Of a stretch of 64,000 nt of DNA, positions 1 through 14,478 are shown piece by piece. This stretch comes from Rhizorhabdus dicambivorans (GTDB taxonomy: Bacteria; Pseudomonadota; Alphaproteobacteria; Sphingomonadales; Sphingomonadaceae), in the NCBI RefSeq assembly GCF_002355275.1, contig NZ_CP023449.1, forward strand, positions 2,582,001 through 2,646,000, read 5' to 3'. The notes beneath the pieces are model-generated. The model had not been told where the DNA came from. It searched no databases and saw only the letters and a program-made list of their open reading frames with translations. Positions within the stretch are counted from its first letter, which is position 1. Each line of letters begins with the position of its first letter. The position numbers and the translations under genes were made by a program.

Positions 1-413
1 AGCTCGCCATGCAGCCGGAAGACGAACCGCATCAGCCGGTCCTGCTCGGCGACGGTCTTGAGGATGGCGAGGGTCTGCGGATGGACGTAGACCCGCGTCT
101 CCGCGCCGCCCTTGCTGCCGACGATCACCTGCACCGCCTGGTCTGGTGCGTCGGGCAACTGATAGCGGTGCAACACCGATCCGGGCACCGCCGCCACCGC
201 CGCATCGGCGATCCGCGCGGCGCTCATGCGCGGGCCTGGGCCGGCGACCTGCGCATAGGGGCGATCGATCAGCGCCTCTATCTGCGGCCGGAACAGATAG
301 AGCGATCCGGTAACAGAAAGACATAATATCAACGGGATGCAGAAGAGGCCTGCATAGAAATGCCAGCGCCACACCGCATTGTACCACCGGCTGCCGGGGG
401 CCTGCACGCTCAT
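1..413 (-). CDS. PepSY-associated transmembrane protein, N-terminal part (cut by window edge)
   Basis: An ATG at 413 overlaps the TGA of the upstream TonB receptor gene (ATGA), so the two are translationally coupled. The first 137 residues are in the window. A tryptophan-rich start (WRWHFYAGLF) leads into a first membrane segment at about residues 18-40, followed by a periplasmic stretch and an RLHGEL motif at the cut end. This is the layout of PepSY-associated inner-membrane proteins, which sit beside siderophore or metal receptors and are thought to act in ferric reduction or metal release. The catalytic detail is not established for the family. The C-terminal half lies outside the window. 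Confidence 0.8.
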   Translation of the reverse strand, partial: MSVQAPGSRWYNAVWRWHFYAGLFCIPLILCLSVTGSLYLFRPQIEALIDRPYAQVAGPGPRMSAARIADAAVAAVPGSVLHRYQLPDAPDQAVQVIVGSKGGAETRVYVHPQTLAILKTVAEQDRLMRFVFRLHGE

Positions 414-2689
414 AGCGACCACCCCGCCTCGATCGTGAAGGTGCGCTGCGGATAGGGGTGGAACACCCAGGCCTTGTCGTTGGTCAGGTTGTTGACTCCG
501 GCCGAGATACGAAAGCCACGGGCGATGCGGTGGTTGATCCGCGCGTCGATCTGGAGCAGTTCGGACGCATAGCCATAGGTGTCGCCACGCTGGAGCCCGT
601 CTATGTCGCTGTTCGGGCGGGAGGCGTAGCGGCCGCCGAGAGACACATCGGTCGCCGCGTCGATCCGGTAGCGCAGGTTGCCGTTGATCCGCCAGCGCGG
701 GATGCGCGGGAACTGGACGCCCTCCGATGCCGGATCGGCGCGGTTCTTCGCCGTGATCGCATCGATCCAGGCGGCGTTGGCGTCGATGTCCAGCCCTTCC
801 ACCGGCCAGTCGCGCGTCTCGACGATCAGCTCCGCGCCATATTGGCGGGTGCGGTCGATATTCTTGAAGGTCTGCACCGACACGCCATTCTGGTTGAAGC
901 CCAGATATTGGAAGATGGCATTCTCCACCCGTTGGTAGAAGAGGCTTCCGGTGATCGTCACCCGGCCCAGCCTGCGGCGCAGCAGCGCGTTGGCGTCGCG
1001 ACTGCGCTCTGCCTTAAGATTCGGGTCGAAGCTGTTGATATTGAACGATCCGTCGCCGTTGAACGAACCCTGATAAAGTTCGCCGACCGTGGGGTAGCGG
1101 GTAGCGGTGGCAAGGCTCAGCTCGGCCGCCCAGTCCGGCGCGAAGGCCCAGCGGGTGGATAGCTTGGGGTCGACATGATGGTCGCGCCGCGGCGCGTAGA
1201 GCTGCGACGTCCGCGCACCGATCAGCCCGGCATCATAGGCGCGCCAGAAATCGGCCCGGATGCCGGGCGTGACGGTCAGGCCATCGGCGACGCTGATCAC
1301 ATCTTCGGCGAACAGGCCGACCATCCGGCTCTTGCCGAAGGTGCGGCTGTTGAGTGTGCGGCCGGTTGCCTCGCGCCAGCGCGCGGTCGCGAAATTGAAC
1401 TGGTCGGTGCGGTAGCGGTTTGCGTTGATCCCGAAGGCGATCGCATGCGCGCCGATCGTCCGCTCCGCCGAGAGATCGAGCGTGTACCAGTCGGTCGGGC
1501 CTTGCTCGATAAGCTGGCCCGGCCCGCCGTTCAGTCCGTTGACATAGCCGCTGGAGCGGCGCTGCGTCTGGCGATCGAACTGCAATGTGGACAGGTTGGC
1601 ATTAAGATCGAATCCGAACACCGGCGCGGAAAGCTTGATTCCGCCCAGCCATTCGTTCTTGGTGTTGGTCGTGATGTTGAAATTGCTGGCTGGGTTGAGC
1701 GTGTAGACGGTGCCGTTCAGCAACACCCGGCCGCCATTGGCGGTGGATCCATAGAAAGGCGCTCCGGCCCCATCGCGCAGATAGGTCCTCGGGTTGTGCT
1801 GGCTCTCCTCATTCCACCAATAGGTGAACAGCGCCTCGACATGGACGTCGCCGCTGTCGAAGCGGATCTGGGTGCGAAGTTGGTCCTGGCGGCTGTGGAT
1901 CGGCGAAAAGTCCCCTGCCACAGGCGTCTTGGTGATCAGCGCCGGGTCCACGACACCGCCGGAGATCGGGGTCGCGGCCGATCCCGGTTGCGCGGTCGCG
2001 AGCTGATAGAACTGCATGGGCTGGCCGTCGTTGACCAGCCGCCGGCCCGAGACGCGGATCGAAAAGGGGCCGTCCTTCTGCTTTAAGCCAAAACCGGCCT
2101 CCGCCGATCCGCCCCACAGTGTCTCCTTCGTGCCGTACTGGCGATAGGGCTGGATGAACCCCTGCACCGTTCCGAATGCCTCGGTCCGCTCGGGCGCGCG
2201 GGTGGTGATGTTGACGATCCCGCCCATCGAATTGCCGGAATAGCGCGCCGAATAGGGCCCGTAGACAATATCGAACTGGCGCACCTCGGTCGGGCTCACC
2301 ACGCCCCAGGCAGGCGGGAAGGAGAAGCTGTTGCCAAGGAAGTTCGACACCACGAACCCGTCGACCATCACCAGCGCGCGGGCGCTCTGGGTGCTGTGGG
2401 TGCCGCGAAAGCCGGGGACGGCGTTGTTGTCGCCGATGAAGCGGGTACGCACGAAGAAGTCGGGCGCATATTTGATCAGGTCCTCGACATTGAAGGCGTT
2501 GACCGCGCGGAACTGCGCGTCGCCGAGGCTGACCGACAGGCCGCGCGGTTCGATGCTGATCGCGCGGTCGCGCTGTCCGATCACCAGGATCGAATCGAGC
2601 GGTGCCTCTTCCTCGGCGAAGGCGGGAGCGGCGGCGAACGGGACGAGGACGAGCGCCGCGAGCAGGCGGCGCGAAACAGTATAGGACAT
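410..2689 (-). CDS. TonB-dependent outer-membrane receptor
   Basis: A 759-residue outer-membrane receptor that would import a metal complex or another large ligand using TonB energy. It has a Sec signal peptide (cleavage expected after AFA near residue 25), a TonB-box-like stretch (SILVIGQR) near residue 33, and a plug domain at about residues 45-160 with the typical YGPYSARYSGNSMGGIVNI region. The remainder is a 22-strand-type barrel with many aromatic turns. The last residue is Leu (EAGWSL) rather than the usual Phe. It lies between a PepSY protein (coupled, downstream) and a DUF2946-like gene (upstream), which suggests iron or copper handling. The substrate cannot be read from the sequence. 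Confidence 0.88.
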   Translation of the reverse strand: MSYTVSRRLLAALVLVPFAAAPAFAEEEAPLDSILVIGQRDRAISIEPRGLSVSLGDAQFRAVNAFNVEDLIKYAPDFFVRTRFIGDNNAVPGFRGTHSTQSARALVMVDGFVVSNFLGNSFSFPPAWGVVSPTEVRQFDIVYGPYSARYSGNSMGGIVNITTRAPERTEAFGTVQGFIQPYRQYGTKETLWGGSAEAGFGLKQKDGPFSIRVSGRRLVNDGQPMQFYQLATAQPGSAATPISGGVVDPALITKTPVAGDFSPIHSRQDQLRTQIRFDSGDVHVEALFTYWWNEESQHNPRTYLRDGAGAPFYGSTANGGRVLLNGTVYTLNPASNFNITTNTKNEWLGGIKLSAPVFGFDLNANLSTLQFDRQTQRRSSGYVNGLNGGPGQLIEQGPTDWYTLDLSAERTIGAHAIAFGINANRYRTDQFNFATARWREATGRTLNSRTFGKSRMVGLFAEDVISVADGLTVTPGIRADFWRAYDAGLIGARTSQLYAPRRDHHVDPKLSTRWAFAPDWAAELSLATATRYPTVGELYQGSFNGDGSFNINSFDPNLKAERSRDANALLRRRLGRVTITGSLFYQRVENAIFQYLGFNQNGVSVQTFKNIDRTRQYGAELIVETRDWPVEGLDIDANAAWIDAITAKNRADPASEGVQFPRIPRWRINGNLRYRIDAATDVSLGGRYASRPNSDIDGLQRGDTYGYASELLQIDARINHRIARGFRISAGVNNLTNDKAWVFHPYPQRTFTIEAGWSL

Positions 2690-2738
2690 GGATTTCTCGC
2701 AGGCATGGGGAACGACGGCCGCCCGAAGGCGGCGGCGG

Positions 2739-3137
2739 TCATGCGGCGAGCGGAGGTCCTCTCAGCGGCGGCCGGATCTGGCTGCGGCGCGCAACAGGTG
2801 GCGCGGTTTCGCCGAGCAGGCCGAGCAGCAGGATGAAGGCGATAGCCAGCGCCAACTGGATCGGATCGGTGACGGGGCCGGCGGGAAGGCCCAGTGCAGC
2901 GAAGGAGCAGGGGCCGTCGGCCTGGGCCTTGCCATGACCGTCCTTCGCCGGATCGGTCGGCAGGGCGATGGTGATGCTCTCACCCGCGACGCCGCTGCAC
3001 AGTTCCACCGTGAGGCCGGTCGACGAGGTCCCGGCCATATAGCCGGCGGGCACCAGCGCGCGCACCGCCAGCGCCAGCGCGACGAGCAGCATCGCGAGCC
3101 CGGCATGCCGGCGGAAATAGTTGCGCAGCCCCTGCAT
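2739..3137 (-). CDS. DUF2946-like small membrane/exported protein
   Basis: A 132-residue protein with an N-terminal hydrophobic segment (about residues 12-30), the RALVPAGYM motif typical of DUF2946 proteins, two isolated cysteines in the middle (LCSG and GPCS), and a second hydrophobic segment near residues 93-112. DUF2946 genes commonly sit beside TonB receptors and PepSY proteins in copper- or iron-related loci, which is the arrangement here: 49 bp separate it from the receptor on the same strand. The molecular function is unknown for the family. I call it real because of the motif match and the consistent context. Confidence 0.7.
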   Translation of the reverse strand: MQGLRNYFRRHAGLAMLLVALALAVRALVPAGYMAGTSSTGLTVELCSGVAGESITIALPTDPAKDGHGKAQADGPCSFAALGLPAGPVTDPIQLALAIAFILLLGLLGETAPPVARRSQIRPPLRGPPLAA

Positions 3138-3299
3138 TTGCGGGGCTGTTAGCGGCGCGACGAAGGGATGTCACCTTTTTTCCGTTCCCTCGACCCTCGA
3201 CCCAATCCGTCAATCCAGCTTCGGTTGGAGCGACGAGTAATGGCCGAGTGACGGGGTGAAGCTGGTGCCCTGTTTCGCTGCTCCGGCAAAAAGGCCGGC

Positions 3300-3749
3300 T
3301 CACTCGCCCATCGGCGCGTAGGTCCAGCGCATCGGCCGCTCTCCGTCGGCCAGCGCGATCTCCGCCTTCAGCAGCTTGCCCTCGCGCCAGTAGCGGATGC
3401 GCTGCGGATAATCATGGGCGGGATTGGCGAACACCACCTCCTGCGCCGCCGACCGCACCAGCGGGAAGCGGGTCGGCGGCGCTCCCTCGGGTGAGCCGAA
3501 GAAGGCGATCCCGCCATCGGCTTCCCGCACGATCCGCATCGTCTCCCACCCGGCGAGCGTCTCGCCCCGCCCGTTGCGGCCGGCGCCGATCATGATCCCG
3601 CCGCGCGCCGGGGTCCAATATTCCTCGGTCCACCGGTCGCCGCTGCTCTGCTGCCAGGCACCGGCCATCCAGTCGGGCAGGGCAGGGGCCGGTTCGGCGG
3701 CAAGCGGCGATGCTGCCAGCGCCAGACATGCGATGAAGCCGGTCCGCAT
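3300..3749 (-). CDS. secreted DUF6265-like protein
   Basis: A 149-residue protein with a short signal peptide (hydrophobic residues 4-16, cleavage near residue 18). The mature part begins with PDWMAGAWQ and contains WTPARGG, GWETMRI and NPAHDYPQRIRY. These motifs are characteristic of the DUF6265 family, a small beta-barrel of unknown ligand. A purine-rich AAGGGGGTGAAGG precedes the ATG and supports this start. It lies 162 bp upstream of the DUF2946-like gene on the same strand and is probably transcribed separately, since the gap has no coding content. No catalytic residues are evident. Confidence 0.75.
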   Translation of the reverse strand: MRTGFIACLALAASPLAAEPAPALPDWMAGAWQQSSGDRWTEEYWTPARGGIMIGAGRNGRGETLAGWETMRIVREADGGIAFFGSPEGAPPTRFPLVRSAAQEVVFANPAHDYPQRIRYWREGKLLKAEIALADGERPMRWTYAPMGE

Positions 3750-4094
3750 CCTTCACCCCCTTTTGACCTCGTCATTCCCGCGCAGGCGGGAATCCACGGT
3801 CACGGGACATTCTGCCTCTTGCGGGCTGCCGTCCACGGATTCCCGCTTTCGCGGGACCTTCGAATTAATCCCGCTCCTCCTGATCCGTCATTCCCGCCCT
3901 TCGACTGCCTGCAAGGCAGGCGCTCAGGATAAACTTCGGCTATATGCCGAAGACGGGAATCCATATTCTCTGAAGCTCGAACCTCTTGGCGGAAGGGGTT
4001 ATGGATCCCCGCATCCGCGAGGATGACGCGTGTTGGGGGGCGGACGCTCTTTACGCAAAGGTCCCGCTTTCGCGGGAAAGACGACCGAGGGGGA
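3750..4094. repeat. Intergenic block of short palindromes plus a 147-bp dispersed element
   Basis: This 345-bp gap has no gene. It begins with short hairpins of the type ATTCCCGC...GCGGGAAT (about 3774-3795 and 3838-3856) and ends with a related hairpin (about 4063-4080). Between them, 3885-4031 is a 147-bp element that recurs in the opposite orientation at 35864-36010 with only about five differences that I can count by eye. The element contains an internal palindrome around TGCCTGCAAGGCAGGC. Confidence 0.85.
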
Positions 4095-5729
4095 TTATCC
4101 CGGCTTTCTCAGGAAGGCCCAGCCATAGGCGGGCAGGCGCAGCATCTTGCGGTTGACGGTGATGCCCGGCGCGGACAGCGGATCGGCCAGTGCGGTGGCA
4201 TAGGCGGCGGGCAGCGGCCAGTCCTGCGGCTCGCGCGCGATATTGTACAGGCACAATATCGTCTCCCCGCCCCGCGTGCGGGTGAAGGCGAGGATGTCGT
4301 CGCCGGCTTCCACGAAATCGATATCGCCGCACTGGATGGCGGGATTCTCGCGGCGCCAGGCAAGCGCCCTGCGGTAGAAGTGGAGCATCGCGCGCGGGTC
4401 GGCCTCCTGGACGTCGACCGCGCGTGCCTTGTGCTCGCCGGGGATCGGCAGCCAGGGTTTGGCGGTGGAAAAGCCCGCCTGCGGCTCGTCCCGGCTCCAC
4501 GGCATCGGCGTGCGGCAGCCGTCGCGGCCCTTGAAGCTGGGCCAGAAGCGGATGCCATAGGGATCGCGCAGGTCCTCATAGGCGATCTCGGCCTCGGGCA
4601 GGCCCAGTTCCTCGCCCTGATAGATGCAGATCGTGCCGCGCAGCGCGACGAGGATCGCGATGGCGAGCCGGCCGATCCGGTTCGGATCGTCGCCGGCCTC
4701 GGCGAAGCGGCTGACATGGCGCATCACGTCATGGTTGGACAGCGCCCAGCAGACCCAGCCGTCCGCCGATGCCTTCAGGAATTTGGTCACGGTCTCGCGG
4801 AAGACGCGCGGCGAGAATTCGGTGCCGAACAGGTCGAACGTATAGCAGAAGTGCAGGGTGTCGCCGCCCGACGTGTACAGGCCCACCGTCTGCGGCGCCC
4901 GCTCGCCATCGCCGACCTCGCCGACCGCGACCGTGCCCGGATATTCCTCCAGCAGCGCGCGGATGCGTTTCAGATAGGCGAGATTCTCGGGCTGGGTCTT
5001 GTCGTACAGATGCTCTTGGAAGCCATAGGGGTTGGTTTCGGGGATGTCGTGCGCGGCCATGCGGCGGGCGGGGGGATTGTCGCGCAGCTTCGCGTCGTGG
5101 AAATAATGGTTGCAGGCGTCGAGCCGGAAGCCGTCCACCCCGCGATCGAGCCAGAAGCGCATTTCCTCGATCATCGCATCCTGCACGGCCGGCGCGTGGA
5201 AATTGATGTCGGGCTGAGAGGCCAGGAAACTGTGCATATAATATTGCATCCGCGTCCCGTCCCATTCCCAGGCGGGCCCGCCGAAGATCGACAGCCAGTT
5301 GTTCGGGGCGGTGCCGTCGGGCTTGGGATCGGCCCAGACATACCAGTCGGCCCGGGGATTGTCGCGGCTCGACCGGCTCTCCTGGAACCAGGCGTGCTGA
5401 TCGGATGTGTGGCTGATCACCTGATCGATGATGATCTTCAACCCCAGCGCATGGGCGCGGGCCAGCAGCGCATCGAAATCGGCGAGGGTCCCGAACATCG
5501 GATCGACGGCGCGATAATCGGATACGTCATAGCCCATGTCGGCCATCGGCGACTTGAAGAAGGGGGAGACCCAGATCGCGTCGACCCCCAGCGAGGCGAT
5601 ATGGTCGAGACGCGCGGTGACGCCCTTCAGGTCGCCTATGCCGTCGCCGTCGCTGTCCTGGAAGGAACGGGGATAGACCTGGTAGATGACGGCGCCGCGC
5701 CACCAGTCGCCATCGCCACTTCCAGCCAT
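4095..5729 (-). CDS. GH13 alpha-glucosidase / alpha-amylase family protein
   Basis: A 544-residue GH13 enzyme without a signal peptide, so cytoplasmic. It opens with VIYQVYPRSFQDSDGDGIGD, the region I signature of the oligo-1,6-glucosidase/alpha-glucosidase group. Further on it carries GFRLDACN (nucleophile Asp), AVGEVGD (acid/base Glu) and LSNHDVMR (transition-state Asp). Such enzymes hydrolyse short malto-oligosaccharides to glucose. Its ATG overlaps the glgX stop (TAATG), which ties it to glycogen breakdown: GlgP and GlgX release short oligosaccharides that this enzyme could finish. Exact specificity (alpha-1,4 against alpha-1,6) is not decidable here. Confidence 0.9.
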   Translation of the reverse strand: MAGSGDGDWWRGAVIYQVYPRSFQDSDGDGIGDLKGVTARLDHIASLGVDAIWVSPFFKSPMADMGYDVSDYRAVDPMFGTLADFDALLARAHALGLKIIIDQVISHTSDQHAWFQESRSSRDNPRADWYVWADPKPDGTAPNNWLSIFGGPAWEWDGTRMQYYMHSFLASQPDINFHAPAVQDAMIEEMRFWLDRGVDGFRLDACNHYFHDAKLRDNPPARRMAAHDIPETNPYGFQEHLYDKTQPENLAYLKRIRALLEEYPGTVAVGEVGDGERAPQTVGLYTSGGDTLHFCYTFDLFGTEFSPRVFRETVTKFLKASADGWVCWALSNHDVMRHVSRFAEAGDDPNRIGRLAIAILVALRGTICIYQGEELGLPEAEIAYEDLRDPYGIRFWPSFKGRDGCRTPMPWSRDEPQAGFSTAKPWLPIPGEHKARAVDVQEADPRAMLHFYRRALAWRRENPAIQCGDIDFVEAGDDILAFTRTRGGETILCLYNIAREPQDWPLPAAYATALADPLSAPGITVNRKMLRLPAYGWAFLRKPG

Positions 5730-7687
5730 TATGGACCTTCTTCCTCAATGAGATAGCCCACCGAACGCGGATCGATTGTGAACGTCGCGCCATCGATGTC
5801 GATACGCCGCCACTGATGGCCCGGACGCGGCGAAAGGGCAAGCGTCAGGGGCGCGTCCTCGCGGTTGAAGGCGATCGCGATCCGGCACGGCTGCTCGGGC
5901 AGGTGAAGCAGCATCACCAGCGCGGCGGTTCGCGGATCGTGCCAGTCCTGCGCGTCGAACTCACGCCCGTCGAAGGTCAGCCAGTCGACGTCCGCCCCGC
6001 CCAGCAGCACCGGATCGGACAGGACCGGGCACGCGCCGCGGGCGGCGGCCAGGCCAGCGACATATTGCTCCAGTTCACTGTCGCGCGCCTGCCAGTCGAT
6101 CCAACTGACCGCATTGTCCTGCGCATAGGCGTTGTTGTTGCCGCGCTGGCTCCGGCCGAACTCGTCGCCGGCGGTCAGCATGATCGTCCCGCGCGATGCG
6201 AACAGCGTAGCGAGCAGCGCCTTGATGTCGCGGCGGCGGGCGGCGAGGATGCCGGGGTCTTCGGTCGGGCCTTCGGCGCCGTTGTTCCAGCTGTAATTGT
6301 CGTTGTGCCCGTCGCGATTGGCCTCGCCGTTCGCCTCATTATGCTTGGTCGCATAGGCGGTCAGGTCGGCGAGCGTGAAGCCGTCATGCGAGGCGATGAA
6401 ATTGACGCTGCGGCTGTGCGTGCGGCCGTGGTTGCCGAAGATGTCGGACGATCCCGCCAGGCGGGTGGCGAGATCGCCGATGCTGTGGGGATCGCCGCGC
6501 CAGAAGCGGCGGACATCGTCGCGATAGCGGTCGTTCCATTCCAGGAAGGGTTCGCCGAAATTGCCGAGCTGATAGCCGCCGGGCCCGATGTCCCAGGGCT
6601 CGGCGATCAGGATGCGGTCGGACAGGATCGGATCGTTCCGCATTTCGCGCAGCAGCGTGGCATTGGGTTCGAAGCCGTCACGGCCACGGCCCAGTATCGG
6701 CGCCAGATCGAAGCGGAAGCCGTCTATCCCGGCCAGCGTCACGAAATGGCGCATCGCATCCAGGATCAGGCGGCGGGTCGCCGGGTGGTCGCAATCGAGC
6801 GTGTTGCCGCAGCCGCTGTCGTTGGCCAGCGTGCCGGGCTCGTCGCGGATCGTCTTGAAATAGGCGTGGTTGTCGATCCCGCGCAGCGACAGGGTCGGGC
6901 CAAGCGCATCGCTTTCGCCGCTATGGTTGAAGACGACGTCGAGCAGCACCGCGATCCCGGCATCGTGCAGCGCCGCGACGGTGCGGCGCAGTTCGTCGAG
7001 GCCGCCCGGCGCGAGGCGCGGATCGAGCGCCATGAAGCCGACCGGATTATAGCCCCAGCTGTTGCTGAGCCCGAGCGGGCCGAGATGGCGTTCGTCGATC
7101 CAGGCGGTGATCGGCATCAGCTCCACCGCGCCGACGCCGATCTTCCCGAGATGATCGATGATCTCCGGCCGGCCGAGCGCGGCGATGGTGCCGCGCTCGC
7201 CCTCCGGAACGGCAGGATGGAGGCGGGTGAAGCCCCGGACATTGACCTCGTAGATCAGCCCGCCGGGGGCGAAGCGCGGCGGTTCAGGCGCCAGTGGCGC
7301 GGGCAGGGCGGTGACGACCGCCTTGGGCATCAGCGGCGCGGTGTCGATCCCCTCCTCGCGCCGCGCGGCGAGGCGCGGGTCATAGGCATAGGGCCTGTCG
7401 ATCGCGACGGCATAGGGGTCGGCGAGCAGCTTGGCGGGGTCGAACCAGTTGCCGATCGCCGGATCATAGGGCCCGTCGGCGCGGAAGCCGTAGCGCGCGC
7501 CCTCGGTCAGGCCGGGCACGGTGGCCTGGAAGACGTCGGCCGGCCCACGCTCGAGCGGGACACGGGTTTCGCGGTCGTCCTCATCAAAAATGCAGACCCA
7601 TGCGGCATCAGCCGTCTCGGACCAGATGGCGAAATGCACACCCTCGGGGACAATGGTCGCGCCATAGCGGGGCGGGGGAGATGCCAC
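5729..7687 (-). CDS. glgX: Glycogen debranching enzyme GlgX
   Basis: A 652-residue GH13 isoamylase-type enzyme that hydrolyses alpha-1,6 branches of phosphorylase-limited glycogen. It has an N-terminal CBM48-like beta domain (about residues 1-120), then YEVNVRGFT, DVVFNHSGE, GFRFDLA (nucleophile), IAEPWD (acid/base) and ASHDGFT. Length and motifs fit GlgX/TreX. The TAA stop overlaps the ATG of the alpha-glucosidase gene. Between glgX and the upstream pgm gene lies a 156-bp palindromic element, so glgX may be transcribed through it or decoupled by it. Confidence 0.92.
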   Translation of the reverse strand: MASPPPRYGATIVPEGVHFAIWSETADAAWVCIFDEDDRETRVPLERGPADVFQATVPGLTEGARYGFRADGPYDPAIGNWFDPAKLLADPYAVAIDRPYAYDPRLAARREEGIDTAPLMPKAVVTALPAPLAPEPPRFAPGGLIYEVNVRGFTRLHPAVPEGERGTIAALGRPEIIDHLGKIGVGAVELMPITAWIDERHLGPLGLSNSWGYNPVGFMALDPRLAPGGLDELRRTVAALHDAGIAVLLDVVFNHSGESDALGPTLSLRGIDNHAYFKTIRDEPGTLANDSGCGNTLDCDHPATRRLILDAMRHFVTLAGIDGFRFDLAPILGRGRDGFEPNATLLREMRNDPILSDRILIAEPWDIGPGGYQLGNFGEPFLEWNDRYRDDVRRFWRGDPHSIGDLATRLAGSSDIFGNHGRTHSRSVNFIASHDGFTLADLTAYATKHNEANGEANRDGHNDNYSWNNGAEGPTEDPGILAARRRDIKALLATLFASRGTIMLTAGDEFGRSQRGNNNAYAQDNAVSWIDWQARDSELEQYVAGLAAARGACPVLSDPVLLGGADVDWLTFDGREFDAQDWHDPRTAALVMLLHLPEQPCRIAIAFNREDAPLTLALSPRPGHQWRRIDIDGATFTIDPRSVGYLIEEEGP

Positions 7688-7692
7688 CTAGA

Positions 7693-7848
7693 AGATCCTC
7701 CCTACGCGAAGCGTGGGGAGGGGGACCACCCGCAGGGTGGTGGAGGGGTAATGCGAGAGCGCGCGGTCAGCGACGACGGTGAGGTTGGAAAACCCCTCCA
7801 CCACGCTTCGCGCGGTCCCCCTCCCCATGCTGCGCATAGGGAGGATCT
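7693..7848. repeat. Nested palindromic element between pgm and glgX
   Basis: A 156-bp inverted repeat. The outer arms run about 35 bp: AGATCCTCCCTACGCGAAGC at the left and, complementary, the stretch ending GCGCATAGGGAGGATCT at the right, with mismatches near the arm centre. Further inside, a second complementary pair (CCACCACCCTGCGGG-like against CCCCTCCACCACGC) makes a hairpin within a hairpin. It has no coding potential. It could act as a transcription attenuator or processing site inside the glycogen operon, or be a MITE/REP-like insertion. Confidence 0.8.
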
Positions 7849-7863
7849 GGGAACGATATTGCC

Positions 7864-10967
<3,104 letters not shown>

Positions 10968-10975
10968 GGCGGTCC

Positions 10976-12252
10976 CTATGCCACCAACCGGTCGATCATG
11001 TCCTGCGTGATCAGGCAGACGCCCTTTTCGGTGCGGCGGAAGCGCCGGGCATCGGCGACCGGGTCCTCGCCGACGATAAGCCCCTTGGGGATCTGCACCC
11101 CCTGGTCCAGCACCACCTTGTGCAGCCGCGCCTCGCGGCCGATCTGGCAGCCCGGCATGATCACCGCCTCCGTCACCGAGGAGAAGCTGTTCACCCGGAC
11201 GCCGGTGAACAACAGGCTGCGGTGGAGCGACGCGCCCGAGATGATGCAGCCGCCCGCGATCAGCGAGGAGGTGGCGGCGCCCCGCCGGCCCTCGTCATTA
11301 TGGACGAACTTGGCGGGCGGGGTGACCTCGGCATAGCTCCAGATCGGCCAGTCGCGCTCATAGAGGTCGAGCTTGGGGACCACGTCGGTCAGGTCGACAT
11401 TGGCTTCCCAATAGGCGTCGATGGTGCCGACGTCGCGCCAATAGGCTTCCGGCTCGCTTTCGGCGCGGATGCAGCTCTGCGAAAAGAGGTGGGCCACCGC
11501 CTTGCCGTGCTGGACGATATAGGGGATCAGGTCCTTGCCGAAATCATGGCTGCTGCTGGGATCGGCGGCATCGCGGCGCAGCTGCTCCGCCAGGAAGCCG
11601 GTCTTGAACACATAGATGCCCATCGAGGCGAGCGCGGTGCCGGGCTTGCCGGGCATCGCCGGCGGATCGGCCGGTTTCTCGACGAACTGCTTGATCCGCG
11701 CCTTGTCGTCGATGTGCATCACGCCGAAGCCCGTCGCCTCGAGGCGCGGCACCTCCAGACAGCCGACCGTCACGTCCGCGCCGGCATCGACATGCTGGCG
11801 CAGCATCAGCTCATAATCCATCTTGTAGATGTGATCGCCGGCCAGGATGATCATATATTCCGGGTTGTAGCTCTCGATGATGTCGAGATTCTGGAACACC
11901 GCGTCGGCGGTCCCCTCATACCACTGGTTTTCCGACACGCGCTGGCTGGCCGGCAATATGTCGAAGCTCTCGTTGCGCTCGGGCCGCAGGAAGTTCCAGC
12001 CGCGCTGGAGATGGCGGATCAGCGAATGCGCCTTGTACTGGGTCGCGACCCCCATGCGGCGGATGCCCGAATTGAGCGCGTTCGACAGCGCGAAGTCGAT
12101 GATCCGCGATTTTCCCCCGAAATAGACGGCGGGCTTGGCGCGCCGGTCGGTCAGTTCGTAGAGCCGGCTGCCGCGCCCGCCGGCCAGCACATAGGCCATG
12201 GCGTCCCGCGCGAGGGGCTGGCTGCGGCGATCGTTGGCGGGGTTTGCAGGCA

Positions 12253-12256
<4 letters not shown>
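10976..12256 (-). CDS. glgC: Glucose-1-phosphate adenylyltransferase GlgC
   Basis: A 426-residue enzyme making ADP-glucose from ATP and glucose 1-phosphate, the committed and allosterically controlled step of bacterial glycogen synthesis. The nucleotide-binding N-terminus has [14 protein letters not shown] and KPAVYFGGK, followed by [11 protein letters not shown] and VEKP. A left-handed beta-helix with hexapeptide-like repeats makes up the last 120 residues. ATG at 12256 overlaps the glgB stop by 4 bp. A second in-frame Met follows directly, so the start could be one codon later. Confidence 0.95.
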
Positions 12257-14436
<2,180 letters not shown>

Positions 14437-14478
14437 CCCCGAATCCGGGGGCAAGTCGGTGGATAAGTCGGGGCTAGT

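Noticed and set aside
3770-4084. Direct and inverted ATTCCCGC repeats considered as a CRISPR array
   Set aside because: The units are short palindromes of unequal spacing without regular spacers, and no cas gene is present.
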